In this document: positions 10,240 to 20,198 of the stretch, piece after piece
Layout: every line of letters starts with the position of its first letter
Numbering within the stretch: the stretch's first letter is position 1
Assembly: GCA_037447655.1 (NCBI GenBank)
Contig: JBBHKE010001783.1
Coordinates: 1-29,127, forward strand
Reading direction: 5' to 3'
DNA from: Zygnema cylindricum
Taxonomy: Eukaryota; Streptophyta; Zygnematophyceae; Zygnematales; Zygnemataceae
DNA: 29,127 nt
Made by a program: the position numbers and the translations under genes
The notes under the pieces: model-generated
The model's input: the letters and a program-made list of their open reading frames with translations, nothing else
The model's database searches: none
What the model was told of the DNA's origin: nothing

Positions 10240-11260
10240 ATGGCGTCCACATCGGAGGGCCCTCTAGGTAAACTTCATTTCTTATTTCCAGAAATGAAGG
10301 ACACTATGAGTTTATCCCATTTTTGAATGTTATTTGATACTGAAATGCGACATCTCGCTTTCCGTTATCAAGACCGATTTGACATGCATATCACTTTCTC
10401 ACTTCTAGGACGGTACCTTCGCGGTTCCGACCTTAAATTATATTCAGACAAGTATGATGGCATACTTGCAATTACTGAATTTTCTCCACCGTTTGGTGGT
10501 ATGCCTTAGGTCATAGGTCAAGCAAAGTTCCTTATCAAGCTGCCATTCCCAAGGTTTTAGATGCACAAGACAATGTTGTTTATGCCGCGATTGTAGAGGT
10601 TCCCCATCAATATGCCATTGCACCACGTGTTGTCGTCTCGGCACGTCCTGGGATGATAATTTCGTTATAAGACCATTTGACAATCATATTTGATCTGTTA
10701 CAAGAGGAGTATCGTATGCAAAATCCGGACCAAGTTAGGGAATTAATGATTTTTTAGCGTAAACCGTGCGAAATTGCCTTCGCTTTACGAGCCCGCATGG
10801 AGACCTTGCAGGAAGCTTAAGCCAATCTAATGTCGGATGCTAAAGTTCTTCAAAAGTTTGTTGGACAGTTTCCTTTCCAGCCTAAGAAATTTTTCCAAAC
10901 TCACTTTACTCAAACATACGGTCTCAAATTCACTTTTGACCAAGCAACTCAATACGCGGTTGAATACGAGATGACAAATTGTTGGTGGGAAGCTCACGAT
11001 CGACCAAAAGCACCTTAAAAGAAACCAACTCCTTTCAATCAACCAAATCCTTGTAAGCTAGGGCCAAACAATCGGCCACTGAGGGTTCCTGCTATGGGAA
11101 CTCCTCCAAATCAACCATTAAATCGAATTTGTTTTTGATGTGGCAAAACCGAGCATGATGCCCGGATGTGTCCGAACAAATTTGCAACCTGTACACAGTG
11201 CAAATGGATCCGTCATTTTTGTATCGTTGCCACATTAATAACTCTAAATTTTCAAATCAA
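10240..11260 (+). pseudogene. Decayed gag with zinc knuckle (MTase element)
   Basis: The reading begins at ATG 10240 (MASTSEGPLGKL), with in-frame stops at 10324 and 10507 and later frame changes. The best preserved block, about 10780-11018, reads RARMETLQEA, then LMSDAKVLQKFVGQFPF and FDQATQYAVEYEMTNCWWEA, a helical capsid-like segment. A proline- and asparagine-rich linker follows. The zinc knuckle is at 11130-11171: Cys-X2-Cys-GKTE-His-DARM-Cys, the CX2CX4HX4C pattern of nucleocapsid, with a TGA replacing the residue before the second Cys. A second Cys/His cluster (CTQCKWIRHFC) follows at once. Calling it gag rests on the knuckle and its place before protease; the capsid part is not matched to a named family. 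Confidence 0.6.
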
Positions 11261-12290
11261 AATCATATTCGAAATGGCGGAATCCCAGAAAGATTTGCCT
11301 AGCTAGTCTAACTGGAAAAAGAGCCAGAAAAAGATTCTCCACCTAAAGTGTCTTGGAGAGGAAATGCAAACTCAAATGGCCGCCATGATTAAAGACCAGT
11401 TTGCAGCCCTTATGGCTCAAATGAAGCCGCACACTCACCTAATTGGTATGGCCTGTACAATTGTCCATCTTCCGACGCTAGCTGGTCGAGTTTTCTTAGA
11501 TTCAACCATCCAAAAACGGGCAACCACGTTTGAAAAGGGCACAGTTAACCACAATCGCAAGGGTTAACAATGTAGCACTCGTTTTTTTTTATCATTTTCC
11601 AAAGAGACACTAACTAATTAGCCCAAAACAGCTTCCACCATCACGGCGGAAGCACTCACTATTCTTAACCGCTCTATTCAGGACAGTTATAGGGTTAAGG
11701 AAATATTGTGTATTTTATCTACTATGATTTCCGATTCCCCCAACCGTAAAATTACCCTCTCATCCGTCACATCTGCAACTTTACAAGCTTTGCAAATGAA
11801 TCCTAATCTGGAAGCTCTTAGGCCTATCGTTGCTGAAGAGCGTAGTTCATTTGACCCACACATCAATTTTATGGATAATGAGAAAGGTGTTTTTTTTGTC
11901 AATAGTGTCATACCGTCATTACCACTTATGGACACCGCTGCAAAACTAGTTTTTTTGGGGTCATCTTTTGCACTCAAACAAGGTCTGACAGCTAATAAAC
12001 TTCAGTCCACTGCTACACGTTTACTCACCTCAGCGGGAATAACCAAACCATTTGTAAGCGTTACACAAGATCCACTCTGTTTTAGGTTCCATAATGTTGT
12101 AGAATCTAATCTTGCAGAGGTCTGTGCTCACGTATTGGTGACCAAATGTAGTGATTTCGAGTGTCTAGTGGGGCAAGATGTGATTTTTATATTAGGAGGA
12201 GGCGTTGACATGTATGATCAAACATTTTCCTACCGTTCTACCAACTATCTGAAAAAGAATAATTGTCTACCTCTAATTTCCGCCTGACAA
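11261..12290 (+). pseudogene. Aspartic (retropepsin-like) protease of the MTase element
   Basis: The frame 11706-12287 (193 codons) is open. It contains PLMDTAAKLVFLGSSFALK around residue 76 (Asp codon 11931-11933), the place of the LDTGAS active site, followed by the usual ALKQGLTA helix. The end reads CLVGQDVIFILGGGVDMYDQ, like the LLGxDxL...IDxxxQ end of retroviral-type proteases. The catalytic Asp is kept, but Thr-Gly-Ala-Ser has become Thr-Ala-Ala-Lys, so activity is doubtful. Upstream, 11261-11700 holds a linker with KDQFAALMAQMK and several stops. The next domain, the methyltransferase, follows within about 100 bp and would be cut from the same polyprotein. Confidence 0.65.
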
Positions 12291-12369
12291 CCCAAACCCA
12301 TTATGGCTCACGCAGCCAAATTTGTTCCTACTTCCTCTCAAAATTCGGTAGGATCTGACATTTTCCATT

Positions 12370-13520
12370 CTCTTTCAACAGAGGAATTTTTTTTCCGACA
12401 TCCCCTCCTTGCCGGAAATTTTCGATAATCTAGGATTTGTGATTGATTCTCGCGAATTTGATCACATTTCTAGACACACACTTCAGATTCCCCTATCCCA
12501 AGTCCCTCATTTTCTCGTTTCAGTGGATCCTTCAGGTTTTCTTCTAATTTATTGGAAACCAGTACATCTTAACCCTCACCAAGACGGTCTAGTCATTTTA
12601 GATATATTTGCAGGCATAGGTACTTCCCTCGTTTCATGCCTTCGCAACGGATTACTCAGTCAACACTGACCCTTTAGCTCGGAAAGCCCAGCTACACCAC
12701 TATAACCTTTTAGACAGACAATATCCGCATCTGTTTCCTAAATCCGCATTTACTCATATGCACACAGCCTTACCTTAAGACATTCGCCTGATAAGTTATC
12801 AACACCTTCTTGAGGTGGAACCAATCGTTCTTTTCTTTGCCGGTTGGGAGTGTCAAGAGATGTCACCACCGAGCAAAGGTCTCGGCTTGGCTGATCCTCA
12901 CACTAAATTTTTCTTTGAACTAATTCGCATTATGCATTTTCTTCAATTTTTAGATGGATCATTGGGATCTTTTTAGAAAACGTGCCAGCACACAACAATC
13001 CTTGACCTACAGTTTTAGCTGATTACAAGCAGATAAAGCAATAATTGGTCCTCCTTTTATAATTGATGTCGTTTGTCAGGGTTCCTTTGCCCATCGAGTT
13101 CAATTTAAATGCACCAACTTGATTGATATTGGTCGCCTAAGAGAAGGAAATATTTGAATCACACCCCCTTTTACAGATATTCAAACAACACTTATCCCTT
13201 TCCATAAACATGTCTGCAGCCTGATCACCCGCCCAATTACAACATTAACGTCTCGAGTCTACCACTGAAAGTTCTTCCCACTCTAGTGTCTTACCCACAC
13301 TCTGACGCTTTTTCCAACGATGGGCCCGGCTTGCTCAAAAATATTCACACCGGCGGCTTAGATAAGCCTACAGCTAAAGAACGAGAACATCTCATGCATT
13401 TCCTTCTAAACACTACAGTTGCTCACGGTCTCACAGAACGATAACGCTGCATCCTTTTAGGTCGTGATATGGACCCTCAATCTCTCTCATTTATCTTAGG
13501 CTTTGGATTTGCAGCAGGTC
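12370..13520 (+). pseudogene. C5 cytosine DNA methyltransferase domain, decayed
   Basis: The conserved C5-MTase blocks appear in order across three shifting frames. Motif I (S-adenosylmethionine binding) is LDIFAGIGTSL at about 12598-12630. Next comes NTDPLARKAQLHHYNLL, an acidic ribose-binding-like region. Motif IV with the catalytic Cys is AGWECQEMS, Cys at 12851-12853, then GKGLGLADP and FFFELIRIMHFLQ. Motif VI is FLENVPAHN, Glu-Asn-Val at 12976-12984. A motif VIII-like block, GSFAHRVQFKCTNL, is at 13080-13121. Motif IX/X-like ends are REHLMHFLLNTT, LTER and LLGRDMDPQSLSFIL at 13379-13488. The product would transfer a methyl group to cytosine C5 in DNA. Stops (for example 12777, 12974, 13442) and frameshifts near 12640, 12960 and 13020 show it is dead. 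Motif IV has Glu-Cys instead of the usual Pro-Cys. It sits between protease and RT, so it was part of the polyprotein. Confidence 0.82.
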
Positions 13521-14153
13521 GTTACACACAAACCCATCCATCTCAACCACCAAAGGGGGGAATGCATCATCATCAATTGTAACCTCTAAACACATACCTA
13601 CACGATCTCCTATCACACTCAGAGGGACACGTTCTCAATTTTTCATATTGCCATCCCCCTATACAACCTTCACCAAAGGTCACAATCTACGACTTTTTAA
13701 ATCCAAGTCATAGTCCATCCCGGCCAATAGTGTTGCCCAATTTGCTTCCACAAGTCATACATCAACAGCTTATTACCTGATTACAACCTTTTTTACTCGT
13801 AGCTGGCATCATTGGACAAATTGTTTACAGCAAACACCTATCAATTACTCGTTAGGTCAATCGCTTATCACAGATGAACAGTTGTCTTTTGCACAGGCCA
13901 TGGAAGCGATGAAAATTAAAATTTCGAAACCTCCTAAATGGAAATTTGGGGCTAATCTCTCTCAATTTGAACATAATTTACTGAACAAAGTGATTCTCCA
14001 AAAAATCGATGCTTTCGCTTTCTCTATTAATGATCTTTGTCGCCATACAACCTACAAAATGTTTATAGATCTTGAAGATGATCGTCCTATTATCAAACCA
14101 AAACACCGTTTATCTAAAACAGAATGGAATTAGTGGATCGACCTTGCGCTGAA
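13521..14153 (+). pseudogene. Linker and reverse transcriptase N-terminal region (MTase element)
   Basis: After a Pro-rich, stop-filled linker, an open stretch from about 13850 to 14133 reads LSFAQAMEAMKIKISKPP, then INDLCRHTTYKMFIDLEDDR and PIIKPKHRLSKTEW. This resembles the segment ahead of the fingers of Ty3-type RTs (an acidic-Pro-Ile box, then a K/R-x-R-x-S block). A one-base loss at about 14130 shifts the frame; the shifted frame continues ELVDRPCAEC and stops at the EB LTR at 14154. The palm with its YxDD box lies beyond the break and is absent. Assignment as RT is by position and these short blocks only. Confidence 0.5.
14149..14153. repeat. Expected EB target duplication, left side only (CTGAA)
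   Basis: CTGAA abuts the EB LTR end (TGCAATT... at 14154). The matching copy would be beyond the EB 5' LTR, which is lost at the 15930 junction. Confidence 0.35.
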
Positions 14154-15151
14154 TGCAATTATGTGTCCTCCATTGGACTACAGAATACTGGAAGCCTCTA
14201 GATAGCTACTAGCTAACCCACTTTCAATGGCAACCAGTGCTACCCAAGCAGACAAGCAGACAATATAATTGCACCCTTGGGCAGCCTAGACTCCCCTGAG
14301 TCCGTAAGAAAAAAAATCTTTGAAAACGCCCAACCAAGCGATAAGTTATGAGGCATTAAAAATGCAAATTTGTACAAACTCTCAAGGAGAGAGGTGACTT
14401 CCTACCAAAATTTTCTAAGTCCTGATTCCCTCTAATAACTTCTATCTAATGAAGTACGGACCAATCAGATTATTGTACCGTACCAAAAAAGTACTACTGC
14501 CGGTGTACCTTTTGTACGACCTATGTACGACAAGGCTATTAAGCGGACGCGTGTCCACTTTTCACTCGTCCGTTTTTCCTCGAATTCCCGCGACCGAATG
14601 TTATCTCTCCACATGGCGCCAGGTCATGCCACGTCACTAAACGCCAAAGTGACCATTCCGGGATCCCGGTGATGATGTGCGCTATCGGATATGAACCAAA
14701 ATGCAATCTCATCTGTCATAAATACTTGCGTGGTATCCGTTTCAAAATAGTATCGTACTTTTACTAAACTGTATCTATGCATGTCGTATACACTTTCACT
14801 TAAATGAATTCGTTTACTCCTAAATAAATATATATCTATCATACCCTACAACATTTAGCATTGGTCCTAGTCTAATAAGATATAGCTAACTGCTATCGGC
14901 CAACTTGACGAACGGTAGGTAACGGGATCAAATCCCGGGTCTGTCATGTATATTTTTAGTAACCTACTAAAAATAAATGCTTGTTAAACTTAGGCAGCCA
15001 TGGATCAACCAACCTGTCTATCCTTCAGTGACTACAACAAGTATAGGGGCTAGAGAGAGCAGGTGGAGGCAGGATGTCCATCCTTTTCTTTTCCTTTTAT
15101 ATTAACATATTTAAACCTAGAAAATACTCTAAAAATCTATTAATTTCCACA
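14154..15151 (-). repeat. EB 3' LTR (about 998 bp)
   Basis: On the minus strand it starts TGTGGAAATTAATAG and ends ...CACATAATTGCA. Its end aligns with the E1 LTR end (CCAATGGAG...AATTGCA), including an ATG at the gag start position. It carries the tRNA-like module (about 14880-14948 on the plus strand), a TGGCGCCAGGTCATGCC block with a decayed G-box, and a degenerate TATA region. It interrupts the RT region of the methyltransferase element. Confidence 0.86.
14880..14948 (+). other. tRNA-like module antisense to the EB LTR
   Basis: TAGCTAACTGC (A-box-like) is followed by ACGGGATCAAATCCCG (T-arm-like, B-box-like) and GGTCTGTCA on the plus strand, which is antisense to the LTR. No paired acceptor stem is seen. 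Confidence 0.45.
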
Positions 15152-15164
15152 CTCGCCTTATTTT
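15152..15164 (-). promoter_or_regulatory. EB polypurine tract, one base changed
   Basis: The reverse complement is AAAATAAGGCGAG, one substitution from the tract of the other four elements, directly before the LTR. Confidence 0.75.
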
Positions 15165-15930
15165 CAAGTCTAAATTTACCTTAAGTTTTAGTCCACATTT
15201 TTTTCTAAAATATTTAAAATTTAGGAGATGGTACAGGTTTTGTCATCATATCAGCCACCATTTCCTCATTAGCTCTATGTACAAGATTCACAATCGTATT
15301 CTCAACTTTTTCCCTCACAAAACTCAATCTTATGTCCATATGCTTAGCTTTAAAATGATGTTTTGGATTAGGTACAATTGATATGGCAACTTGATTATCA
15401 CAAAACATTTCATGTACTCCCTCCTTGATATACCCCAATTCTTGCAGCAAAAACTTGACCCACATCAACAATTTCACAGCAGAACAAGATGCCATGTACT
15501 CGGCCTCCATAGTAGACTGAGCAACCACCTTTTGTTGCTTACTGCTCCAACAGCATGCACCTTCCCCAGCATGCAACACATACCCAAAAGTGCATCCTCT
15601 CATTGGTGCGTCCCCATAACTGGCATCACTCCAAGTAGTGATGTCAGTGTGCTCCCCTCCCAAATGCAACCATAATTCTCTGGTTCCCACCAAATATCTC
15701 ATGACTCTCTTGGCTGCCTCCTTGTCTCTCTTCCTTGAATCATTACAACTCCTACTGAGTACTCCAACTGCTACCGCTATATACGGCCTGGTACAGTTCA
15801 TAAAATAGATTAAACTTCCTATGACCTGTCTAAAAGGGATAGACTTCATAAACTCTCTCTCCTTTGGACTCATTTGATCATCTAAGATCATCACTCCTCC
15901 TTCTACACTCCCATCACTTAGTTTTTTCAT
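15165..15930 (-). pseudogene. EB: copia RT tail and RNase H remnant
   Basis: An open frame of 238 codons (15930-15214) begins in the RT tail (KKLSDGSVEGG, SPKEREFMKSIPFRQVIG, SLIYFMNCTRP) and covers the whole RNase H: TTWSDASYGDAPMRG, SSKQQKVVAQSTMEAEYMA, FCDNQVAISI, KHMDIRLSFVREKVE, ending MTKPVPSPKF. All the RNase H acidic residues I expect are present. It stops early at 15214, before the usual CxxKC end. The RT palm (YVDD) and everything upstream are missing because homology ends abruptly at 15930, where a copia protease in the opposite orientation begins. The ATG at the start is simply internal sequence. Confidence 0.9.
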
Positions 15931-18900
15931 GTAAATGATAGATCATCGATTCAGGTGCATCCATGCATATGTGTCATGACAAGTACCACTTTACCAAGCT
16001 AAGAAAGATCCCCACTATAGAGATAAAGTACGGGGATGGGAGAGTAGTTACTACAGGTCTTGTTGGATCGGTAAATCTAAAAGTCTTAGTAAAAGGTAAG
16101 ACTTCCATACTCACTTTCTCACATGTAGTTTATATCCTTCAGTTGAGCAAAAATCTTGTCTCTACTTCTATATTAGATGATAAAAAGTTTGATACCTTTA
16201 CTAGAAAGGGGGTCTTTACAGCTAAGTATGGGGTTGAAGTCTACTTTATAGCAGATAAGGGTAGCCAAGGAATGTTTAGGCTTAACTTGAACAATAAAAA
16301 GAATAATGCTTACTATGTTGGTGTCCCAAAATTGATGATTTGGCATAAGCGGTTGGGGCATGTGCACTTTGTTAGGCTAAGGGAAATGAAGAAGCTTCGT
16401 GTAGTAGAAGGCATTTAGCTTGGGGATAATAAAATGGTGGATGATTGTAGTGGCTGTGCCCAAGGTAAGGTTCACAGACTTCCATTTCCCAAAATTGCCA
16501 CATATAAAGCAGAAGAGTACTAGATGTGGTCCACACAGATATCACGGGACCAGCAAAATTACCTTTGGTAGGAGGTAAGAGGTTCATAATGACAATTAGT
16601 GATCACTGGTCGAGAAACTCTAGAGTCTACTTTTTAAAAACAAAGTCTCAAGCACCAAGTTACTTCAAAGAATACAAAGCTTGGAGTGAGAAGTTGCACG
16701 AAACCCCCATTAAGAGAATAAAAAGTGACTATGGGGGAGAATATACCTCTTACTAGTTTGAGGAATATGTGCGGGATGAAGGAGTTCAGCATCAGAAAAC
16801 TGTACCTTATAATCCAAAACAAAATGGGGTAGTTAAGAGGTTGAACCGGACTCTAGGAGATAGCGTATGTAGTATGATGGCTGACAAAATGATAGGAAAA
16901 AGTTTTTGGGTTGAAGCCATGAACTGCACTAACTACATTAATAATAGAGTCCTTACCTAAGCTGTGAAAGGAATGACACCTTATGAGAGATGGGCTGGAA
17001 GGAAACCAAATATCTCTCACCTGAAAGTATTTGGTAGTCAAATTTAGAATCTTGACACCGATAGAAATAACTGGAAACTAGATGCTAAAGGATAACCAGG
17101 ATACTTTGTGGGATATGATGAGGATGTCAAGGGATATAGAGTTTATGATTTGGCTAAGCAAGATATCATTTTGGTAAAACATATAGTTGTCATGGATGAA
17201 GGTAAGTCATTTGATCCTTTCAAATACACAAAAAAGATAAAAATCAGCTTTGAGTCCGAGGGTGAGGAAGACTCAGATCTTCCCAGAAGAGACATGATTG
17301 AAAAAATGATTGCAGATTCAGAGGAGATCCACGATGAAAGAGATAAACTGGAATTTGCCGATATCCCTACAAACTTCGAGGAGACAAAAAAGGAGGAGAT
17401 AGAACCAACTTCCGTGGATAGGGGAGACGATGAGATTGTGAGGAGGAACCCCAGACTTCCCTCCATCCCACCTTCGGACTCTGAAGGAGGACAAAGGAGG
17501 AGCAAAAGGTTGCGAGAAAGACAATCCGCTCACAAGGTAACTATGTTGTCTCACCATGATGAGCCTCAGTCATACTCAGAGGCAATGGATAGTCCGGAGA
17601 AAGATAGATGGGTTAGAGCCATAAATGATGAGATGGCATCCATCATGGAAGCAAATACTTGGGAACTAGTGGACTCCCCTCCGAACACAAAACCGATCGG
17701 GTGTAAATGGGTGTTTAAGCTAAAACTAAACCTAGAAAATACCATTGAAAGATATAAGGCTCAGTTGGTATCAAAGGGGTTCACTCAAAGATAAGGGATA
17801 GATTATGAAAAGACCTTTGCTCTTGTGGTACGGTTCTCATTAGTAAGGATTCTCCTTAGTCTAGCGAGAGCGGAAGACCTGGAATTACACCAGATGGATA
17901 TTAAGACCGCCTTCCTCAATGGTGAACTAGAGGAAGAAATCATCATGCGCAAACCAGAAGGGTTTGTAAGGGAAGGTGAGAAGAGCAAAGTCTACAAACT
18001 TATAAAGTCCTTATTTAGACTAAAGCAGGCTCCCAAGCAATGGAATAAGAAAATAGATGAGTTTCTCACCACTCTGCGATATATCCGGATTAGTTCAGAC
18101 TAATCTATTTATATGTTTAAGGATGAGAATGGTGTTATTTTCATTGCAATTTATGTGGATGATTTGCTGGTGTTAAGTAAATTTATGGAAAAGATCAACA
18201 AGTTAAAGAAATATTTTAGAAGAAGGTTTGATATGAAAGATCTAATAGAGGAAAGATATATCTTGGGCATACAAATGGAAAGAGATAAGTGGAGAAGGAT
18301 TATCAAACTTATTCAAAAAGAAGCTATAGGGAATATGCTCGAGATATTCAAAATGGGAAAGGCAAACAGTTTTACCACTCCCATGGACTTGAAAAAAATA
18401 AGTGATCGGAGTGTACGAGAAGGAGTGATAATCTTAGATGATCAGATGAGTCCCGAAGAAAGACAGTTTATGAAGTCTATTCTTTACAAGCAGGTTGTAG
18501 GAAGTTTAATCTACTTTATGAACAAGACTAGGCCGTATATAGCGGTAGCTGTTGGAGTTCTAAGAAAGAGTCATAATGATCCTAGAAAGAGAGACTTGGA
18601 GGCAACAAAGAGAGTCATGAGATATCTGGTGGGAACAAGGGAATTATGGTTGCAATTGGGAGGGGAGCACACTATCATCACCACTTCGAGTGATGCAAGT
18701 TATAGATATGCACCTATGAGAGGATCCACTTCTGGTTATGTATTGTATGTGAGGGAAGGTGCTTGTTGTTGGAGTAGCAAGCAACAAAGGTGGTTGTTCA
18801 GTCCACTATGGAGGCTGAGTGTATGGCCTCTTGTTCTACAGTGAAAGAATTGATGTGGGTAAAGTCTTACATTACAAGAACTGTTACAAGAACTGGGGTA

Positions 18901-19166
18901 CATGAAGAAAAGGGTGCATGAAGTCTTTTATGATAATCAGGTTACAATTACAATTGCAGCCAATCTAAAACATCATTTCAAAGCTTAACACATGAACATA
19001 TGGATGAGTTTTGTGAGGGAAAAAGTTGAAAACAAAATTGTGAATCTTGTGTATAAACCAGATGGAGAAATGATTGCTAATATGATGACAAAAACCTGTG
19101 CCCTCACCCAAATTGAAATATTGTAGAGAGAAGTGTGGACTAAAAGATAATTTTAAATTAGACTAG
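15931..19166 (+). pseudogene. E2: decayed copia pol (protease, integrase, RT, RNase H)
   Basis: It starts within protease: IIDSGASMHMC, with Asp-Ser-Gly-Ala-Ser at 15948-15962. Integrase follows with its His2-Cys2 zinc site (HKRLGHVHF, DDCSGCAQGK), a first Asp in HTDITGP, a second Asp in IKSDYGGEY, and a Lys (AAG, 16835-16837) where the third catalytic acid, Glu, is expected in VVKRLNRTLGD. RT has YVDD at 18152-18163; RNase H begins TTSSDASYRYAP and is then frameshifted near 18790. A frameshift between 16418 and 16526 and in-frame stops at 16416, 16754, 16958, 17792 and 18101 (among others) inactivate it. The final TAG is 19164-19166. There is no gag, primer site or 5' LTR on its left. Confidence 0.92.
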
Positions 19167-19179
19167 AAAATAAGGGGAG
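19167..19179 (+). promoter_or_regulatory. E2 polypurine tract
   Basis: AAAATAAGGGGAG lies directly before the E2 LTR. Confidence 0.85.
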
Positions 19180-20179
19180 TGTTGAAATTACTAGATTTAT
19201 GAAGTATTTTTTAGGGTTGAATAGGTTAGTGAAAACAGAAAAAAAAATCATAGACAGTTTGCCTTCACCTCCTCCCTATATCCCCTATACTTGTCGTAGT
19301 CACAGAAGGAAAGAGAGGGTGGTGGAGCCATGGCTGCCTTCGCTCCTTAGGCAGGTCAGAAGAAGTGACATTCTAACAAAAAGGTTAAGTCCGGCAAGAC
19401 TCGAACCTCTGACCGACAGAGCAAGGCGTAGCCGTCAGCCTTAGCCAGTGTGTCGATCAAGTCAGTTACAGTACATCGGGTATAATTAGTAATTAAATGT
19501 GTCAGAGATCACTAATCCGATTAAGTGATTTACAAATAAGTAACATAAAAATAAATTGGATTAAAGTGCGAACATGAAACCGCACGAAACAAATTTACCG
19601 GACATCGATTTTCAACGGCTAGCATTCAAAGTACTTTTGGATCAGACGGCGCGTATCATCGCCGAGATCGCAAAATGGTCGCTTTGGCAATTTTAGGGCT
19701 AGACATGACCTGGCGCCACATGGCGAGATAACATTGGGAAGCGGGAATCTCGGAGAGCATAAAGGCGAGTTCAGAGTAGACAAGCGTCTATTCAATGGCC
19801 GAGTCATACAAAGACCGTATAAAAAGTACATTGGTCACAGTACCTTTTTGTACTTTACAGTTATATGATTAGTTCGTACATCAGTTGAAAGGGGTTGTGA
19901 GAGGGGTTTAGGACTTAGGAGATTTAGGAGGTAGCCGCCTCTCTCCGAATGAGCTTGTATATATTTTGGCATCTTTGCCACTTGATAACTAATTGTCTGG
20001 TTGGGCATTTCTATTTATTTCTTTTGATGTGGACTCAAGGGAGTCCAAATTGCACAGGGGTGCAGTGAGATTGTTTGTTTGCGTACTTGGGTATTTGTGA
20101 TCCTAGCTGAAGAAGTGTTAGTCAAATACTATCTAGAGGCTTCCTAAATTTTGTAGTCTAATGGGGGACACAGAATTGA
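19180..20179 (+). repeat. E2 3' LTR (about 1000 bp)
   Basis: It starts TGTTGAAATTACTAG and ends near ...ACAGAATTGA; the expected terminal CA has lost C. Related end sequence includes an ATG at 20161 (MGDTEL). It holds an antisense tRNA-like module (about 19388-19455), a TGACCTGGCGCCACATGG block and a TATA-like TATATA at 19958-19963. The exact right end is uncertain by about 6 bp. Confidence 0.82.
19388..19455 (-). other. tRNA-like module antisense in the E2 LTR
   Basis: On the minus strand CTGGCTAAGGCTG matches a Pol III A-box (TRGCNNAG) and GGTTCGAGTC matches the B-box (GGTTCGANTC), about 40 bp apart. This is the best preserved instance of the module. The acceptor stem is absent. Confidence 0.55.
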
Positions 20180-20193
20180 AAATCATAGCACCG

Positions 20194-20198
20194 TACCG
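20194..20198. repeat. EC target site duplication, left (TACCG)
   Basis: TACCG directly precedes the EC 5' LTR and is repeated at 24567-24571. Confidence 0.95.

Larger units (their letters stand above)
10240..14153 (+). mobile_element. Retroelement carrying a DNA methyltransferase (gag-PR-MTase-RT), truncated
   Basis: Four consecutive decayed domains lie in one orientation: gag with zinc knuckle, aspartic protease, C5 cytosine methyltransferase, and the region leading into reverse transcriptase. No integrase lies between protease and RT, so the order is not copia-like and fits a Ty3/gypsy-type or related element. It is heavily mutated by stops and frameshifts. The right side is cut at 14154 by the LTR end of EB, flanked by CTGAA (14149-14153). 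The rest of RT, integrase and the 3' LTR are not seen anywhere in the window. Confidence 0.7.

Noticed and set aside
11687-11977. 96-codon minus-strand ORF opposite the protease
   Set aside because: Antisense shadow of the protease frame; no motif.
20180-20198. Shared AAATC after the E1 and E2 LTR ends as a target duplication or LTR extension
   Set aside because: The similarity after the LTR end is short and fades; neither element has its 5' flank in the window, so it cannot be tested here.
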